Shown here: one piece after another, positions 16,337-25,533 of the stretch
Numbering within the stretch: position 1 is the stretch's first letter
How the letters are laid out: every line of letters starts with the position of its first letter
NCBI GenBank assembly: GCA_003167555.1
Contig: PMSN01000023.1
Span: 1 to 64,000 of the forward strand
Direction: 5' to 3'
Length of the DNA stretch: 64,000 nucleotides
DNA from: Spartobacteria bacterium
GTDB lineage: Bacteria > Verrucomicrobiota > Verrucomicrobiia > Chthoniobacterales > UBA10450
Position numbers and translations under genes: made by a program
Notes under the pieces: model-generated
What the model saw: only the letters and a program-made list of their open reading frames with translations
What the model was told of the DNA's origin: nothing
Databases searched by the model: none

Positions 16337-18625
16337 GTGCAGAAGACCACCTGCCTGCTCCTTGCGCTCGGTTCGCTGGCGTCCCTGGGAGCAACTGCCT
16401 TTGGCGCTCCTGCCTTCGCGAGCGATCAAACTCGCTTGGCGGATTTCGTCCGTCCTTTCGTCGGGACACAAGGAGAAGGTAATACCTATCCCGGACCTTC
16501 CGCGCCCTTTGGCATGATTCAGATAGGTCCGGATACCGAGAAGGAGCTCTGGGAAACGGCGTCGGGGTATGAGTATTCTGATCCGACCATCCTGGGTTTC
16601 AGTCTGACCCATCTTACCGGCACCGGGATCCCTGACCTGGGCGATTTCCTTTTCGTTCCGCAAACCGGAGAGCCGAGGCTTGTTTCCGGGGCGAAGAACG
16701 ATCCAGACTCCGGTTATCAATCACGCTACTCGCACGAGGAGGAAACAGCTTCCGCCGGCTATTACAAAGTGAAACTACAAAAATCGGGCGTGACGGTCGA
16801 GCTTACCGCTGGGGACCGCGCCGGGATGATGCGGATGATTTTCCCGGCCAGTGACAACGCGTCGATTTTGACTGATCTCAGTCATGTTCTAACGGGCAAG
16901 AAATGGAAGGTGGTTTGGTCTCGCGTTCGAATCGAGAATAGCTCCACTGTCACAGGCTTCCATCTCGTGAACGGCTGGGCGAAGGAACGATACCTCTACT
17001 TCGCGGCCCGCTACTCGCGACCTTTCGACAAGGCAGAGATCATGAGTGACGGCAAGCCGGTTATCTACAATACCTACCGGTTTCGCAGCGACCGGGAAGC
17101 CGCTGGAACCAACCTTCAATTCCTGGCGCACTACAAGACGGGAGAGAAGCAAGCGATTGTCATCAAGGTAGCCGTCTCAGCCATCAGCGCGGAGAACGCC
17201 CTTAAGAATCTCGATGCGGAGATCCCTGACTGGAACTTCGAGAAGGTGCGGAATCAGACGCGGTCAAAATGGAACAAAGAACTGGCTCGGATCGAGATCG
17301 ACGGTTCGCGCGAGGAAAAGGAAACTTTCTATACCTCGCTCTACCACGCCTTCCTTGCCCCGAACCTTTACCAGGACGTCACCGGCGAATACCGAGGGCT
17401 CGACCAGAATACCCACGCAGCCAAAGACTTTACCAACTACACGATCTTCTCCCTTTGGGACACCTATCGCGCGACGCATCCGCTCTTCGCGTTAATCCAA
17501 GCGCCGCGCGATGCCGACATGATCAATTCGATGCTGGCTCATTACGACCAAAGTGTGGAGCACATGCTCCCAATCTGGTCGCTCCAGGCGAACGAAACCT
17601 GGTGCATGGTCGGGTATCACGCGGTGCCGGTGATCGTGGACGCCTACCTGAAAGGCGTGAAAGGATTCGATCGCGACCGCGCCTATGATGCGATCAAGAC
17701 AACCGCGCTGAATCCCCATTACGACAACGTGGCCACCTACGCCAAGTTGGGCTGGGTCCCGTTCGACAAGGAGAACGAGTCGGTCTCCAAGACGCTGGAA
17801 TATGCCTATGACGATTACTGCATCGCGCAAATGGCAAAGGCACTTGGCAAGCGGGAGGACTACGCCATCTTTTCGAAGCGCGCCGCTAGTTACAAGAACC
17901 TGTTCGATCCATCGGTGGGTTTAATGCGCGGCAAAGACTCGCAGGGACGTTGGCATTCGCCTTTCAACGCGCACTTTTACGATGAGACCGCCGGAGTGAA
18001 CGATTTCACCGAGGGAACAAGCTGGCAGTATTCCTGGTATGTGCCACACGACGTGCCCGGTCTCATAAAGTTAATGGGCGGCAAGGAGAAGTTCGCTGGC
18101 AAACTGGATGAGCTATTCACGTTCAAGGAGGCGGACCAAAGCAAGGGCGTCTCCGATATTCAGGGACGGATCGGAGAGTATTGGCATGGCAACGAGCCAA
18201 GTCATCATGTGATCTATCTCTACTCCTATGCCGGCCAGCCTTGGAAAGCGGCAGAGCGTTTGCACGAAGTCGTCACCACCCAATATGGAAACAAGCCGAA
18301 TTCACTCAGCGGCAACGACGACTGCGGCCAGATGTCGGCTTGGTATATCTTCACCTGCCTCGGTTTCTATCCCGTTTGTCCCGCCAGCGATTACTATGTG
18401 ATCGGCGCGCCCCAACTGAAGAAAGCTGCGCTTCATCTCTCGAATGGAAAGACGTTCACCATGACCGCGAACAATCTGTCGGCTGCTAACATCTACGTTC
18501 AATCGGTGCAGGTGAACGGCAAGGACCTCGACAACCCTTTTCTTCCCTACAGCGAGTTGAAGAATGGCGGCACACTCACTTTCAACATGGGACCTAAACC
18601 AAGCCAGTGGGGGACGAAGCCGTGA
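16337..18625 (+). CDS. GH92 alpha-mannosidase (secreted)
   Basis: A GTG at 16337, 4 bp after the GH47 stop, gives 762 residues with a good signal peptide (KTTCLLLALGSLASLGATAF, cleavage near AFA-SD). Longer in-frame starts overlap GH47 and lack sense. GH92 hallmarks are FVRPFVGTQGEGNTYPGPS near the mature N-terminus, SLWDTYRATHPLF, FTEGTSWQYSWYVPHD (general acid Glu), and GNDDCGQMSAWYIFTCLGFY containing the paired aspartates of the catalytic base. Family members are Ca2+-dependent inverting exo-mannosidases of the outer membrane or periplasm. With GH47 this indicates trimming of alpha-mannans or high-mannose N-glycans from fungi, plants or animals. Its stop overlaps the permease start (GTGA). 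Confidence 0.92.
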   Translation: MQKTTCLLLALGSLASLGATAFGAPAFASDQTRLADFVRPFVGTQGEGNTYPGPSAPFGMIQIGPDTEKELWETASGYEYSDPTILGFSLTHLTGTGIPDLGDFLFVPQTGEPRLVSGAKNDPDSGYQSRYSHEEETASAGYYKVKLQKSGVTVELTAGDRAGMMRMIFPASDNASILTDLSHVLTGKKWKVVWSRVRIENSSTVTGFHLVNGWAKERYLYFAARYSRPFDKAEIMSDGKPVIYNTYRFRSDREAAGTNLQFLAHYKTGEKQAIVIKVAVSAISAENALKNLDAEIPDWNFEKVRNQTRSKWNKELARIEIDGSREEKETFYTSLYHAFLAPNLYQDVTGEYRGLDQNTHAAKDFTNYTIFSLWDTYRATHPLFALIQAPRDADMINSMLAHYDQSVEHMLPIWSLQANETWCMVGYHAVPVIVDAYLKGVKGFDRDRAYDAIKTTALNPHYDNVATYAKLGWVPFDKENESVSKTLEYAYDDYCIAQMAKALGKREDYAIFSKRAASYKNLFDPSVGLMRGKDSQGRWHSPFNAHFYDETAGVNDFTEGTSWQYSWYVPHDVPGLIKLMGGKEKFAGKLDELFTFKEADQSKGVSDIQGRIGEYWHGNEPSHHVIYLYSYAGQPWKAAERLHEVVTTQYGNKPNSLSGNDDCGQMSAWYIFTCLGFYPVCPASDYYVIGAPQLKKAALHLSNGKTFTMTANNLSAANIYVQSVQVNGKDLDNPFLPYSELKNGGTLTFNMGPKPSQWGTKP

Positions 18626-20034
18626 ATTCCCGAGTAGAAATGCAAGAAACGTTCACGACCCAAGCAAGCAGCGGCCAGACCTATCGCGGACCGTTCGCGA
18701 TCATGACCGTCCTCTTTTTCATGTGGGGGTTCATGACTGTCTTCAACGATATTCTCATTCCGCGATTCAAGGATGCTTTCAGGCTGGATTACTTCCACGC
18801 GATGCTCGTCCAGTTCGCGTTCTTCGGCGCTTACTTCATCGGTTCGCTGCTCTACTTTGGCATCTCGGTCGCGATTGGCGATCCGATCGCGCGTCTTGGC
18901 TACAAGAACGGCATCGTCATCGGACTCATGATTTCAGCCCTGGGAAGCGCACTCTTCTGGCCGGCGGCGACGTCCCTCTCTTATCTGCTGTTTCTTATCG
19001 CGCTCTTCGTTGTCGGCTTGGGCTTCGCCATGTTGCAGATCGCGGCGAATCCTTACGTCACGATCCTCGGGCCGGAACGCACCGCCTCGAGCCGGCTTAA
19101 CCTTGCTCAGGCTTTTAACTCACTCGGAACGACGCTGGGACCGTTGGTCGGCGGTTATCTGATCTTCCAATACTTCGCCCGCACTGGCGCGCATGGAACG
19201 GAGTCAGTCAAGGTCCCCTACCTGGCCTTCTGCATCGTCTTCGCCGTTCTCGCGGCGATTTTCTTCTTCGTTAATCTTCCCCACGTCGGCGAAGGAAGAA
19301 TCGAGCCTGGCTTTGCCGCGCTGAAGTTTCCTCATGTAGCTCTGGGAGCGCTCGCCATCTTCCTCTATGTCGGCGGCGAAGTCTCGGTCGGTAGTTCTAT
19401 CATTAACTTTCTCGGCCAGCCGAATGTCGCGGGTCTGACCCAACTGCAAGCCAGCGGGTATGTTTCCCTCTTCTGGGGAGGCATGCTCACTGGACGTTTC
19501 ATGGGCGCGGTGGAATTGAGCGACCTGGCGCCGGGCCGGAAGCGGCTCTTACTCGGCGCGATCCCGATCGCCGCGTGTCTACTCCTCGGAACGATCCGCG
19601 GTTGGTCGATCGTCCTCACGTATCTGCCGTTCGTCGCGCTCTGTTGGATCTTGTTTCAACTTGGACGATCATTGGCGGCGCGCACCCTCATGATTTTTTC
19701 ACTGAGCGTCGTCGCGCTGCTTGTGATCGCGATCGTTGCCGGCGGGAAGCTGGCCATGTGGTGTGTGGTGGGCGCGGGTCTCTTCACCTCGATCGGCTGG
19801 TCGAACACCTTCTCGCTCGCGATTGAAGGTGTCGGCATCTACAAAAGCCAGGCGTCATCCCTTCTCGTCATGGCAATCCTGGGCGGCGCCATTCTTCCTC
19901 CCCTCCAGGGATACATCGCCGACCGTTACAACCTTCAAGTCTCTTACATCGTTCCGGTGATCGCTTACGCCTATGTCGCCTTCTACGGCTGGAAGGGACA
20001 CAAGGTCGGACGCCGCGCTGCCGCCAGTGAGTAA
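18622..20034 (+). CDS. FucP/GluP-type MFS sugar:H+ symporter
   Basis: GTG 18622 overlaps the GH92 stop by 4 bp and gives 470 residues; an ATG at 18640 is also possible. About 12 membrane helices are visible. The sequence begins with the FHS-family pattern FAIMTVLFFMWGFMTVFNDI and contains LGFAMLQIAANPYVTILGP and LNLAQAFNSLGTTLGPL, which are characteristic of L-fucose and glucose/galactose permeases. In this operon the likely cargo is mannose or a short manno-oligosaccharide released by GH47/GH92. It acts in the inner membrane. Confidence 0.9.
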   Translation: MNSRVEMQETFTTQASSGQTYRGPFAIMTVLFFMWGFMTVFNDILIPRFKDAFRLDYFHAMLVQFAFFGAYFIGSLLYFGISVAIGDPIARLGYKNGIVIGLMISALGSALFWPAATSLSYLLFLIALFVVGLGFAMLQIAANPYVTILGPERTASSRLNLAQAFNSLGTTLGPLVGGYLIFQYFARTGAHGTESVKVPYLAFCIVFAVLAAIFFFVNLPHVGEGRIEPGFAALKFPHVALGALAIFLYVGGEVSVGSSIINFLGQPNVAGLTQLQASGYVSLFWGGMLTGRFMGAVELSDLAPGRKRLLLGAIPIAACLLLGTIRGWSIVLTYLPFVALCWILFQLGRSLAARTLMIFSLSVVALLVIAIVAGGKLAMWCVVGAGLFTSIGWSNTFSLAIEGVGIYKSQASSLLVMAILGGAILPPLQGYIADRYNLQVSYIVPVIAYAYVAFYGWKGHKVGRRAAASE

Positions 20035-20037
20035 CTC

Positions 20038-21150
20038 GTGATCGCTGATTACTCGACTGATCCGCGCATTGTTCTGACCCTCGACGGAGGCGGCACTAAC
20101 TTTCGCTTTACGGCCACGCAAGGAAATCGCCCGATCGTAGAGACCGTTGTCCTGCCTTCATGCGGCGATAATCTGGAACGCTGTCTCGCGAACATTGTCG
20201 AAGGATTCACCCGGGTGAAGGAGCAATGTCCGCAACCGCCGGCAGCGATCAGCTTCGCCTTCCCAGGTCCGGCCGATTATCCGAACGGCGTCATAGGAGA
20301 CTTACAACATCTCCCCGCCTTTCGCGGCGGCGTTGCCCTCGGGCCGATGCTGGAAGATCGCTTCGGTCTGCCGGTCTTCATCAACAACGACGGCGACCTC
20401 TTTGTTTATGGGGAAGCTATTGCCGGTCTTCTTCCCTACGTGAACGGGTTGCTGGAGAAAGCCGGGAACCCGAAACGCTACAAGAACCTTTTCGGCGTAA
20501 CACTCGGCACCGGCTTCGGCGGCGGCATTGTCCGCGATGGCGAACTCTTCCTCGGCGACAACTCGTTAGGCGCAGAAATTTGGCTACTGCGCAACAAGCT
20601 CAATCCACAAACCAGGGTGGAGGAGGTCGCGGGGATTCGTGGCGTCCGCCGGTTTTATGCAGAGAAGGCAGGTATCCCATTTGAAAGGTCGCCTGAGCCT
20701 AGAGTGATCTTCGCGATTGGACGCGGCGAACACCCGGGCGACAAAGCGGCTGCTCTCGAGGCGTTCCGGAAGCTGGGCGAAGTTGTTGGCGACGCCATGG
20801 GCCAGGCTTTGACGATTGTAGACGGCCTCGCCGTAGTCGGCGGCGGTTTGTCCGGCGCGTGGCCGCTTTTTTCGCAGGCACTCATGACCGAGTTAAACAG
20901 CACCTATGCGGACGCGAACGAGAGCAGCGTCCGTCGGTTGATCCCCGTGGCATTCAATCTCGAAGACGCGGAGAAGCTGCGAAACTTTCTCCAACCGACA
21001 ATTCGCGACATCGCGGTGCCCGGCAGCTCGCGCACCGCAAAATACGACGCCTCTCCGCGGCTCGGCGTAGGTCTCTCGCGACTCGGCACCAGCGAAGCCG
21101 TCGCGATCGGTGCGTATTGCTTTGCGCTGCGGAAGCTAGACGCGAACTGA
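20038..21150 (+). CDS. ROK-family sugar kinase (probable hexose/mannose kinase)
   Basis: A GTG at 20038, 3 bp after the permease stop, gives 370 residues. The phosphate-binding loop is LTLDGGGTNFRFTA (residues ~12-25), the catalytic Asp lies in FINNDGDLFVYGEA, and the second ATP motif is FGVTLGTGFGGGIV. The usual ROK zinc motif (CxCGxxGC) and its nearby GH dipeptide are absent; the segment reads LGAEIWLLRNK instead. It therefore belongs to a zinc-free branch and is longer than the ~300-residue family average. The operon position suggests phosphorylation of imported mannose; glucose or fructose cannot be excluded. Confidence 0.85.
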   Translation: MIADYSTDPRIVLTLDGGGTNFRFTATQGNRPIVETVVLPSCGDNLERCLANIVEGFTRVKEQCPQPPAAISFAFPGPADYPNGVIGDLQHLPAFRGGVALGPMLEDRFGLPVFINNDGDLFVYGEAIAGLLPYVNGLLEKAGNPKRYKNLFGVTLGTGFGGGIVRDGELFLGDNSLGAEIWLLRNKLNPQTRVEEVAGIRGVRRFYAEKAGIPFERSPEPRVIFAIGRGEHPGDKAAALEAFRKLGEVVGDAMGQALTIVDGLAVVGGGLSGAWPLFSQALMTELNSTYADANESSVRRLIPVAFNLEDAEKLRNFLQPTIRDIAVPGSSRTAKYDASPRLGVGLSRLGTSEAVAIGAYCFALRKLDAN

Positions 21151-21157
21151 CAATGAA

Positions 21158-21198
21158 GGACGATTTCCAAATCGTCCCCCAGCGGTTTTGAAACCGCT
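21158..21198. terminator. Paired perfect hairpins after the mannosidase operon (repeat family copy 1)
   Basis: GACGATTT-CC-AAATCGTC (21159-21176) is followed after 4 bp by AGCGGTTT-TG-AAACCGCT (21181-21198). Both stems are perfect. A similar tandem pair follows treY at 31686-31731. The pair can act as a terminator for the mannosidase operon, but the recurrence suggests a dispersed palindromic element. Confidence 0.6.
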
Positions 21199-21233
21199 CA
21201 TTTCCCGCTTCACGGTCGCGGAGCCGGCGTCCG

Positions 21234-22385
21234 CTAAACGACCTCCGGTTCGCTCGGAAAACTCATGTTGGCGGGCGCATAATGAGTAGAACTATATGCA
21301 TCACATGCGGCTGTTTCCCAACTGAAATCCCCTTGAAGGGCCAGAGGTTCTCGTCGCGGGGGAAGTTGCATATCCTTCAATAAACATTGCAGCATGACGG
21401 AGATACTCACTGCCTCAGACCATCCCTGTTTATCAGTCAAAGCCACATAAGATTGAGGACTTGCCAAACGGCGCGAAGTATAACGACACAATGTCGAGGA
21501 GTAAATTGGCTCTCTCAGAGGGCTGACATCTGCTAGTTCGATTGCATAGACATTGTCACAACCTTTGACGTAGGAATCATAGTAATCAAATTCGCAACCG
21601 ATACTCTTAGAAAACCTATGCCAGATTTCCTGTGGTGACCCTTTGTGGACATCTGCGATATGTGCTTGCCCAAGTAAAGCGCCGGTCGGCTCCGAAGCAT
21701 AGAACACGGCTCTTTGACCTTTCCAAGTTTTCGAAAATCGGCGACGGATCTCGATCGTTTTTGAACCGTCCATTATTAGGTGGCCAAATCGGGGTTGGAT
21801 TGAAAACAAAACGCCACCCTCCATCTCTGTTCCAGACAGCGAAAACCGTTTCGCTATTTTCGGCAGCTTCCTCAAAGCAGATGACCAAACGTATGAAAAC
21901 AACGTTCTTGCCGATAGTTCTTCGTTAAATAAACGATATTGCCTCGGCGCCCGTTGTACATCAGTAAAGCCAAAGCTTCGGAAGAATTGACTTTTGTCGT
22001 CCCAAAGGCTTCTCGGAAACGTTACATGAATTGATTTTGCACAGGAACGCGCTTCTAAGGCAACTAACGACAACAAGACTTCTCCGATTCCTGTTTGCTG
22101 CAGATCCTCTCGAACATTGATGTGGCAAAGTTTCGTATCGACTCCGAGCTTTACGATCACAGCCGCCGCAGGGACTTGATTTAGATATCCGACATAAGCC
22201 CTTCGGGAACCAGATAGCAGCCCCTGAACTACCTGTTTGTCGAACCATCGATCGATGCCGGGATACAGGTCGTCTTTTTGACTAACGATGGTTCGAAGGT
22301 TCAAGAGATGATCCGAAAGTCCCGCTGCATCACGGTCATGGATACGGGCAATTTGAAAATCGTTCTTAGGATTCAGTTTTTCCAT
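21234..22385 (-). CDS. GNAT acetyltransferase-ASCH domain fusion
   Basis: ATG 22385 gives 383 residues. An earlier in-frame ATG at 22454 would overlap the upstream gene by 82 bp. Residues ~1-150 resemble a GNAT fold: acetyl-CoA loop NVREDLQQTGIGEVLLSLVA, then RSFGFTDVQRAPRQYRLF. Residues ~195-290 resemble an ASCH/PUA-like domain: LFSIQPRFGHLIMDGSKTIE, then IRRRFSKTWKGQRAVFYA. ASCH domains bind RNA or modified nucleotides; GNAT domains acetylate amines. The gene overlaps its upstream neighbour, a dCTP-deaminase-family protein, by 13 bp, so they are co-translated. Both look more AT-rich than the flanking genes, which suggests acquisition. A joint nucleotide-modifying or defence function is inference. 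Confidence 0.7.
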   Translation of the reverse strand: MEKLNPKNDFQIARIHDRDAAGLSDHLLNLRTIVSQKDDLYPGIDRWFDKQVVQGLLSGSRRAYVGYLNQVPAAAVIVKLGVDTKLCHINVREDLQQTGIGEVLLSLVALEARSCAKSIHVTFPRSLWDDKSQFFRSFGFTDVQRAPRQYRLFNEELSARTLFSYVWSSALRKLPKIAKRFSLSGTEMEGGVLFSIQPRFGHLIMDGSKTIEIRRRFSKTWKGQRAVFYASEPTGALLGQAHIADVHKGSPQEIWHRFSKSIGCEFDYYDSYVKGCDNVYAIELADVSPLREPIYSSTLCRYTSRRLASPQSYVALTDKQGWSEAVSISVMLQCLLKDMQLPPRREPLALQGDFSWETAACDAYSSTHYAPANMSFPSEPEVV

Positions 22386-23563
22386 TGTCCAAAGAATTTC
22401 GACAATTCGAGACTCTGGTTTTCGTAGGGACTTGTGCTTTTCTCTTTCGGGCATTCTGGGTCATCAGACATGCGATAATATTCAAGCCTCGCTAACTTTT
22501 CCTTATGACCAAGCACTGTCGGCAAATCGTGCCCTCGTACTTCGAAAATGAGAGGAGTCCCCTCTTCTTGATCCTGCCGATTTGTCCCGAACCAAGGATG
22601 CACAAATCCTGCGTAGTGTATTCTCATCTCACCGATTGTCTCGTCGCTCGGCTTACAGTACACCGCCACTCCAGCAGGCAAACGGAGTCTTTCGTCTGAT
22701 TTTAGGATATAGAAACGACCATGTTCGATTGGTAGAAACCAATCGCGATTTTCGACTCCCTTATCAGCTTTAACTCGCTCCCAGTACCCGACTGGAGCTG
22801 GCTTGTCAGCTTCGTCCATATCCCATAGCGAAACTGGTTTACGCGTGGATTGCTTTGCCTTTCCCTCGGCACCTTCCACGTCTGCGCGGAATGCAGAAAT
22901 TTCGTCCTTTTGCTCTGGGGATAGGCTGAGGCTTAGCACGCCATCGGCATGCTCGCGTTCTCCTTGAACTCGTAGGGTCGACTCCACAATGTCATTACCT
23001 TTAATAAGACAACTCTCAGGCGTCCCAAAAAACAATCGGAGCTGCGAGAGCGCTATATCAGGTTTAACCAAGACTCGGAATGTTATTGGCGTTACTTCAA
23101 GAAACAACTTCCCACTCCCATCCCGTTCCAATTGTTCGGCAGTAAATCCCTCATACTGGTCCATCCCTTCCACAATTAACCGGGTTAGCACATCCACTCG
23201 CCCAACCGAACTCCTACCGGTAGCGTGGCCATGAAAGCGTTTCGCCCTGCGAAACTCCTTGTCGAATTCTAATTGAAGTTTAAAGACGTACGTCGTGCGA
23301 GTTTGCAGTTCGATCGGATTCTGGAATCCGATAGGCTTGGCATAACCCGATCGGTTAAGAAAATATTCATAGTCTGCTCCGAAGGGTTTCACGGCTCCAT
23401 TTAACATTTGCCATGCTTCAGGCGCCAATCGCAGATTGATTGCAGAGAGATCGATATCAGATGAGGTAGAATCCATATATAACAAATAACGCTTTGCGAT
23501 TAGTTCGCGGACCTGCTTGTTCGACAAGACGCCCGGAACCCAGCTGTTCCAAAGGTTACTCAC
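22373..23563 (-). CDS. Two-domain dCTP deaminase-family protein
   Basis: The 396-residue protein has two tandem dUTPase/Dcd-like beta domains, as in the fused deaminases of some Proteobacteria. Domain 1 carries the serine motif ATGRSSVGRVDVLTRLI (near residue 115) where Dcd/dUTPase contact the triphosphate. Domain 2 carries IGEMRIHYAGFVHPWFG and ends LGHKEKLARLEYYRM. Fused enzymes deaminate dCTP to dUTP, which lowers dCTP, and dCTP deaminases are also known anti-phage effectors. As I recall the family, the second-domain segment usually reads DPGFG, so HPWFG here may change activity. It is the first gene of the AT-richer pair. Confidence 0.75.
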   Translation of the reverse strand: MSNLWNSWVPGVLSNKQVRELIAKRYLLYMDSTSSDIDLSAINLRLAPEAWQMLNGAVKPFGADYEYFLNRSGYAKPIGFQNPIELQTRTTYVFKLQLEFDKEFRRAKRFHGHATGRSSVGRVDVLTRLIVEGMDQYEGFTAEQLERDGSGKLFLEVTPITFRVLVKPDIALSQLRLFFGTPESCLIKGNDIVESTLRVQGEREHADGVLSLSLSPEQKDEISAFRADVEGAEGKAKQSTRKPVSLWDMDEADKPAPVGYWERVKADKGVENRDWFLPIEHGRFYILKSDERLRLPAGVAVYCKPSDETIGEMRIHYAGFVHPWFGTNRQDQEEGTPLIFEVRGHDLPTVLGHKEKLARLEYYRMSDDPECPKEKSTSPYENQSLELSKFFGQWKN

Positions 23564-23660
23564 AGGGCTGGTTTCTCAATTTTCTTCGAGGATTCGTTGG
23601 CATGATAACAGGTGCGTCAATGGCATCAAGGAATTGAATGGCGGAAAATGGGAAACCATC

Positions 23661-25466
23661 CTACGCCGCGATGCGTTCAGGAGCGACGGCAGTCGGGGAG
23701 GTGGGTGGACGGGCGGATTTTGTGCTGCGATAGCGCCAGATCGCGAACGCGACGAAGAGTAGATCGGCGATCACGAAGCTTGCGACATATGTTTCGCCAC
23801 CGATGCCGAAGCCGTAGCTGTGCAGGCCTTTTCCGAGGACGAAGTTTACGCCATACCACGCCATCAAGACCGCGAGGAAACAAACGACGCTCGCCACGAC
23901 CAAACCGAATTGGGTCCACCAGCCGGCGAGGCGGCCGTGCAAGGTCAGGATGTAACAAAGTAACGCGATGAGGGCCCAGGTTTCCTTCGGGTCCCAGCCC
24001 CAGAAGCGGCCCCAGGAATAATTTGCCCAGACGCCGCCGAGGATCGTGCCGGCCGCGAGCAGGATCACGCCAAGCTGAAGCACGCGATAGAGCCAGAAAT
24101 GCATCGGTTGATCGGCGCGCGCCGAAACCGGATTGCGCGCGTAACGGAAAAGCAGGATGTGCCCGAAGCCCATCGCGAGCGCGAAGGCGGCGTAGCTAAG
24201 CGTGATGGTGAGCACGTGGATCGTGAGCCAGAAATTGTCGCGCAAGACCGGGACGAGCGGGTCGATGCTCGACGGCATGGCGATCGGCATTTGATGAACG
24301 AGGAGGAGCGCCACGAGCGAGACCGGGAGTGCGGCCAGAAGGTAAACCGGGGTGCGATAACGCGCGAAAAAGATCATCCCGAAAAACGAAACGGCGAATG
24401 AGACCCAGATGATCGACTCATACATGTTCGTCACCGGCGGCCGGCCCCCGATCAGGCAGCGCATCGCGATTCCGCTCGCGTGAAAAAGAAGACCGGCGAT
24501 TGCCACAACGATTCCGATCGTTTGCAGGATCCCGCGTGCAGGTGGATTGAGCGCTCCGTCGCTCGATGTTTTTAATGGTGGCCCAAATCTCTCGCTATCG
24601 CCCGCGGAGCGGCCGATCCACCGGCGGCTAAGCATGTGCGCGATCGCCAGTAGAAGAAGCGCGAACCCATAGCACAAGGCCGCGCGGTAGAATCCGTCCC
24701 AGTGGTTGTAGAAATATTCGAGGCGCAGTTGCGATTCCGCCGGGTAAATCTTCGGGCTTAGCTTGCGCAATTCATCGCGCAGTTCGTTCGCGGCGCGGCT
24801 GAATTTGAAGGCGTCGCCATCGCGGTAGGCCGTGCCCAGCGTCTGCAACTGCGTCTGCGCCGCCGCGAACTGCGTCTCATTGTAGTAGCGCCCAAAATCC
24901 GGCGGGACCAGCCACGGGTCCGTCGTTTTCTCCGGCGCCGGGACGAGCAGGAAGACGCTCCCATCCATCACGTGCGCAAAGAGCGCCAGTCGTTCGCTCA
25001 CGCTCATCACTTCGCTTTGGAGGCGGTCGAGCGGTTTCTCCGCTTTGCGGAGCGCGTGCGCCTCGCCCGCGAGCCGGTTCAACTCCGGCAGCGCCGCCAG
25101 TTGCGCGAAGGAAAATCTTCGCTGCGTCGGATCGAGTCCGAGCTTCTCCTTCAATTGGCCTAGCGAGACGAGCACCATCGGTTCGTCCTTCCAATTATGG
25201 GTGTCGATCGAGGCGGAGAGGATGAAATCGTTCGCCTGCCAGTTCCTTCCGCGCGTGTCGGTGTAACTCGAGCGGCCCGTGATCTTGATGAGCGTCTCGC
25301 GCGCGAACGTGTCGACCGGCTTCCGCCTTCCGCCATCCTGGATCGCGAGCAAGCCCCATTGTTTGAAATCGAGCGAGGACGAATCCGCCGCCGCCATGTC
25401 GGACTGCGCGAAGCTGACTCCGTTGAGCAGCAGGCCGATCGCGAGGATGAAAAATCGTGAGCGCAT
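23661..25466 (-). CDS. ccsA: CcsA/ResC-like cytochrome c biogenesis protein with N-terminal extension
   Basis: The 601-residue protein starts at 25466 with a signal peptide (FFILAIGLLLNGVSFAQ); a longer start at 25520 adds nothing recognisable. Residues ~20-260 form a periplasmic region. After a membrane helix near residue 255, the C-terminal ~290 residues hold about eight transmembrane helices with the WWD-like haem-handling motif WGRFWGWDPKETWALIALL (near residue 500) and flanking histidines. CcsA, with ResB, moves haem across the membrane and attaches it to apocytochromes c (system II). No ResB gene is next to it here. The extended N-terminus is common in non-proteobacterial versions. Confidence 0.88.
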   Translation of the reverse strand: MRSRFFILAIGLLLNGVSFAQSDMAAADSSSLDFKQWGLLAIQDGGRRKPVDTFARETLIKITGRSSYTDTRGRNWQANDFILSASIDTHNWKDEPMVLVSLGQLKEKLGLDPTQRRFSFAQLAALPELNRLAGEAHALRKAEKPLDRLQSEVMSVSERLALFAHVMDGSVFLLVPAPEKTTDPWLVPPDFGRYYNETQFAAAQTQLQTLGTAYRDGDAFKFSRAANELRDELRKLSPKIYPAESQLRLEYFYNHWDGFYRAALCYGFALLLLAIAHMLSRRWIGRSAGDSERFGPPLKTSSDGALNPPARGILQTIGIVVAIAGLLFHASGIAMRCLIGGRPPVTNMYESIIWVSFAVSFFGMIFFARYRTPVYLLAALPVSLVALLLVHQMPIAMPSSIDPLVPVLRDNFWLTIHVLTITLSYAAFALAMGFGHILLFRYARNPVSARADQPMHFWLYRVLQLGVILLAAGTILGGVWANYSWGRFWGWDPKETWALIALLCYILTLHGRLAGWWTQFGLVVASVVCFLAVLMAWYGVNFVLGKGLHSYGFGIGGETYVASFVIADLLFVAFAIWRYRSTKSARPPTSPTAVAPERIAA

Positions 25467-25533
25467 TTGGAAGGGGCGATCAATGTAGCCTCCGGCCCGC
25501 GCTGCTGTCGAGCGGAGCATTGTCCGGCCGGAC

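Noticed and set aside
15145-16350. 401-codon minus-strand frame
   Set aside because: It is antisense to GH47 and has no recognisable domain.
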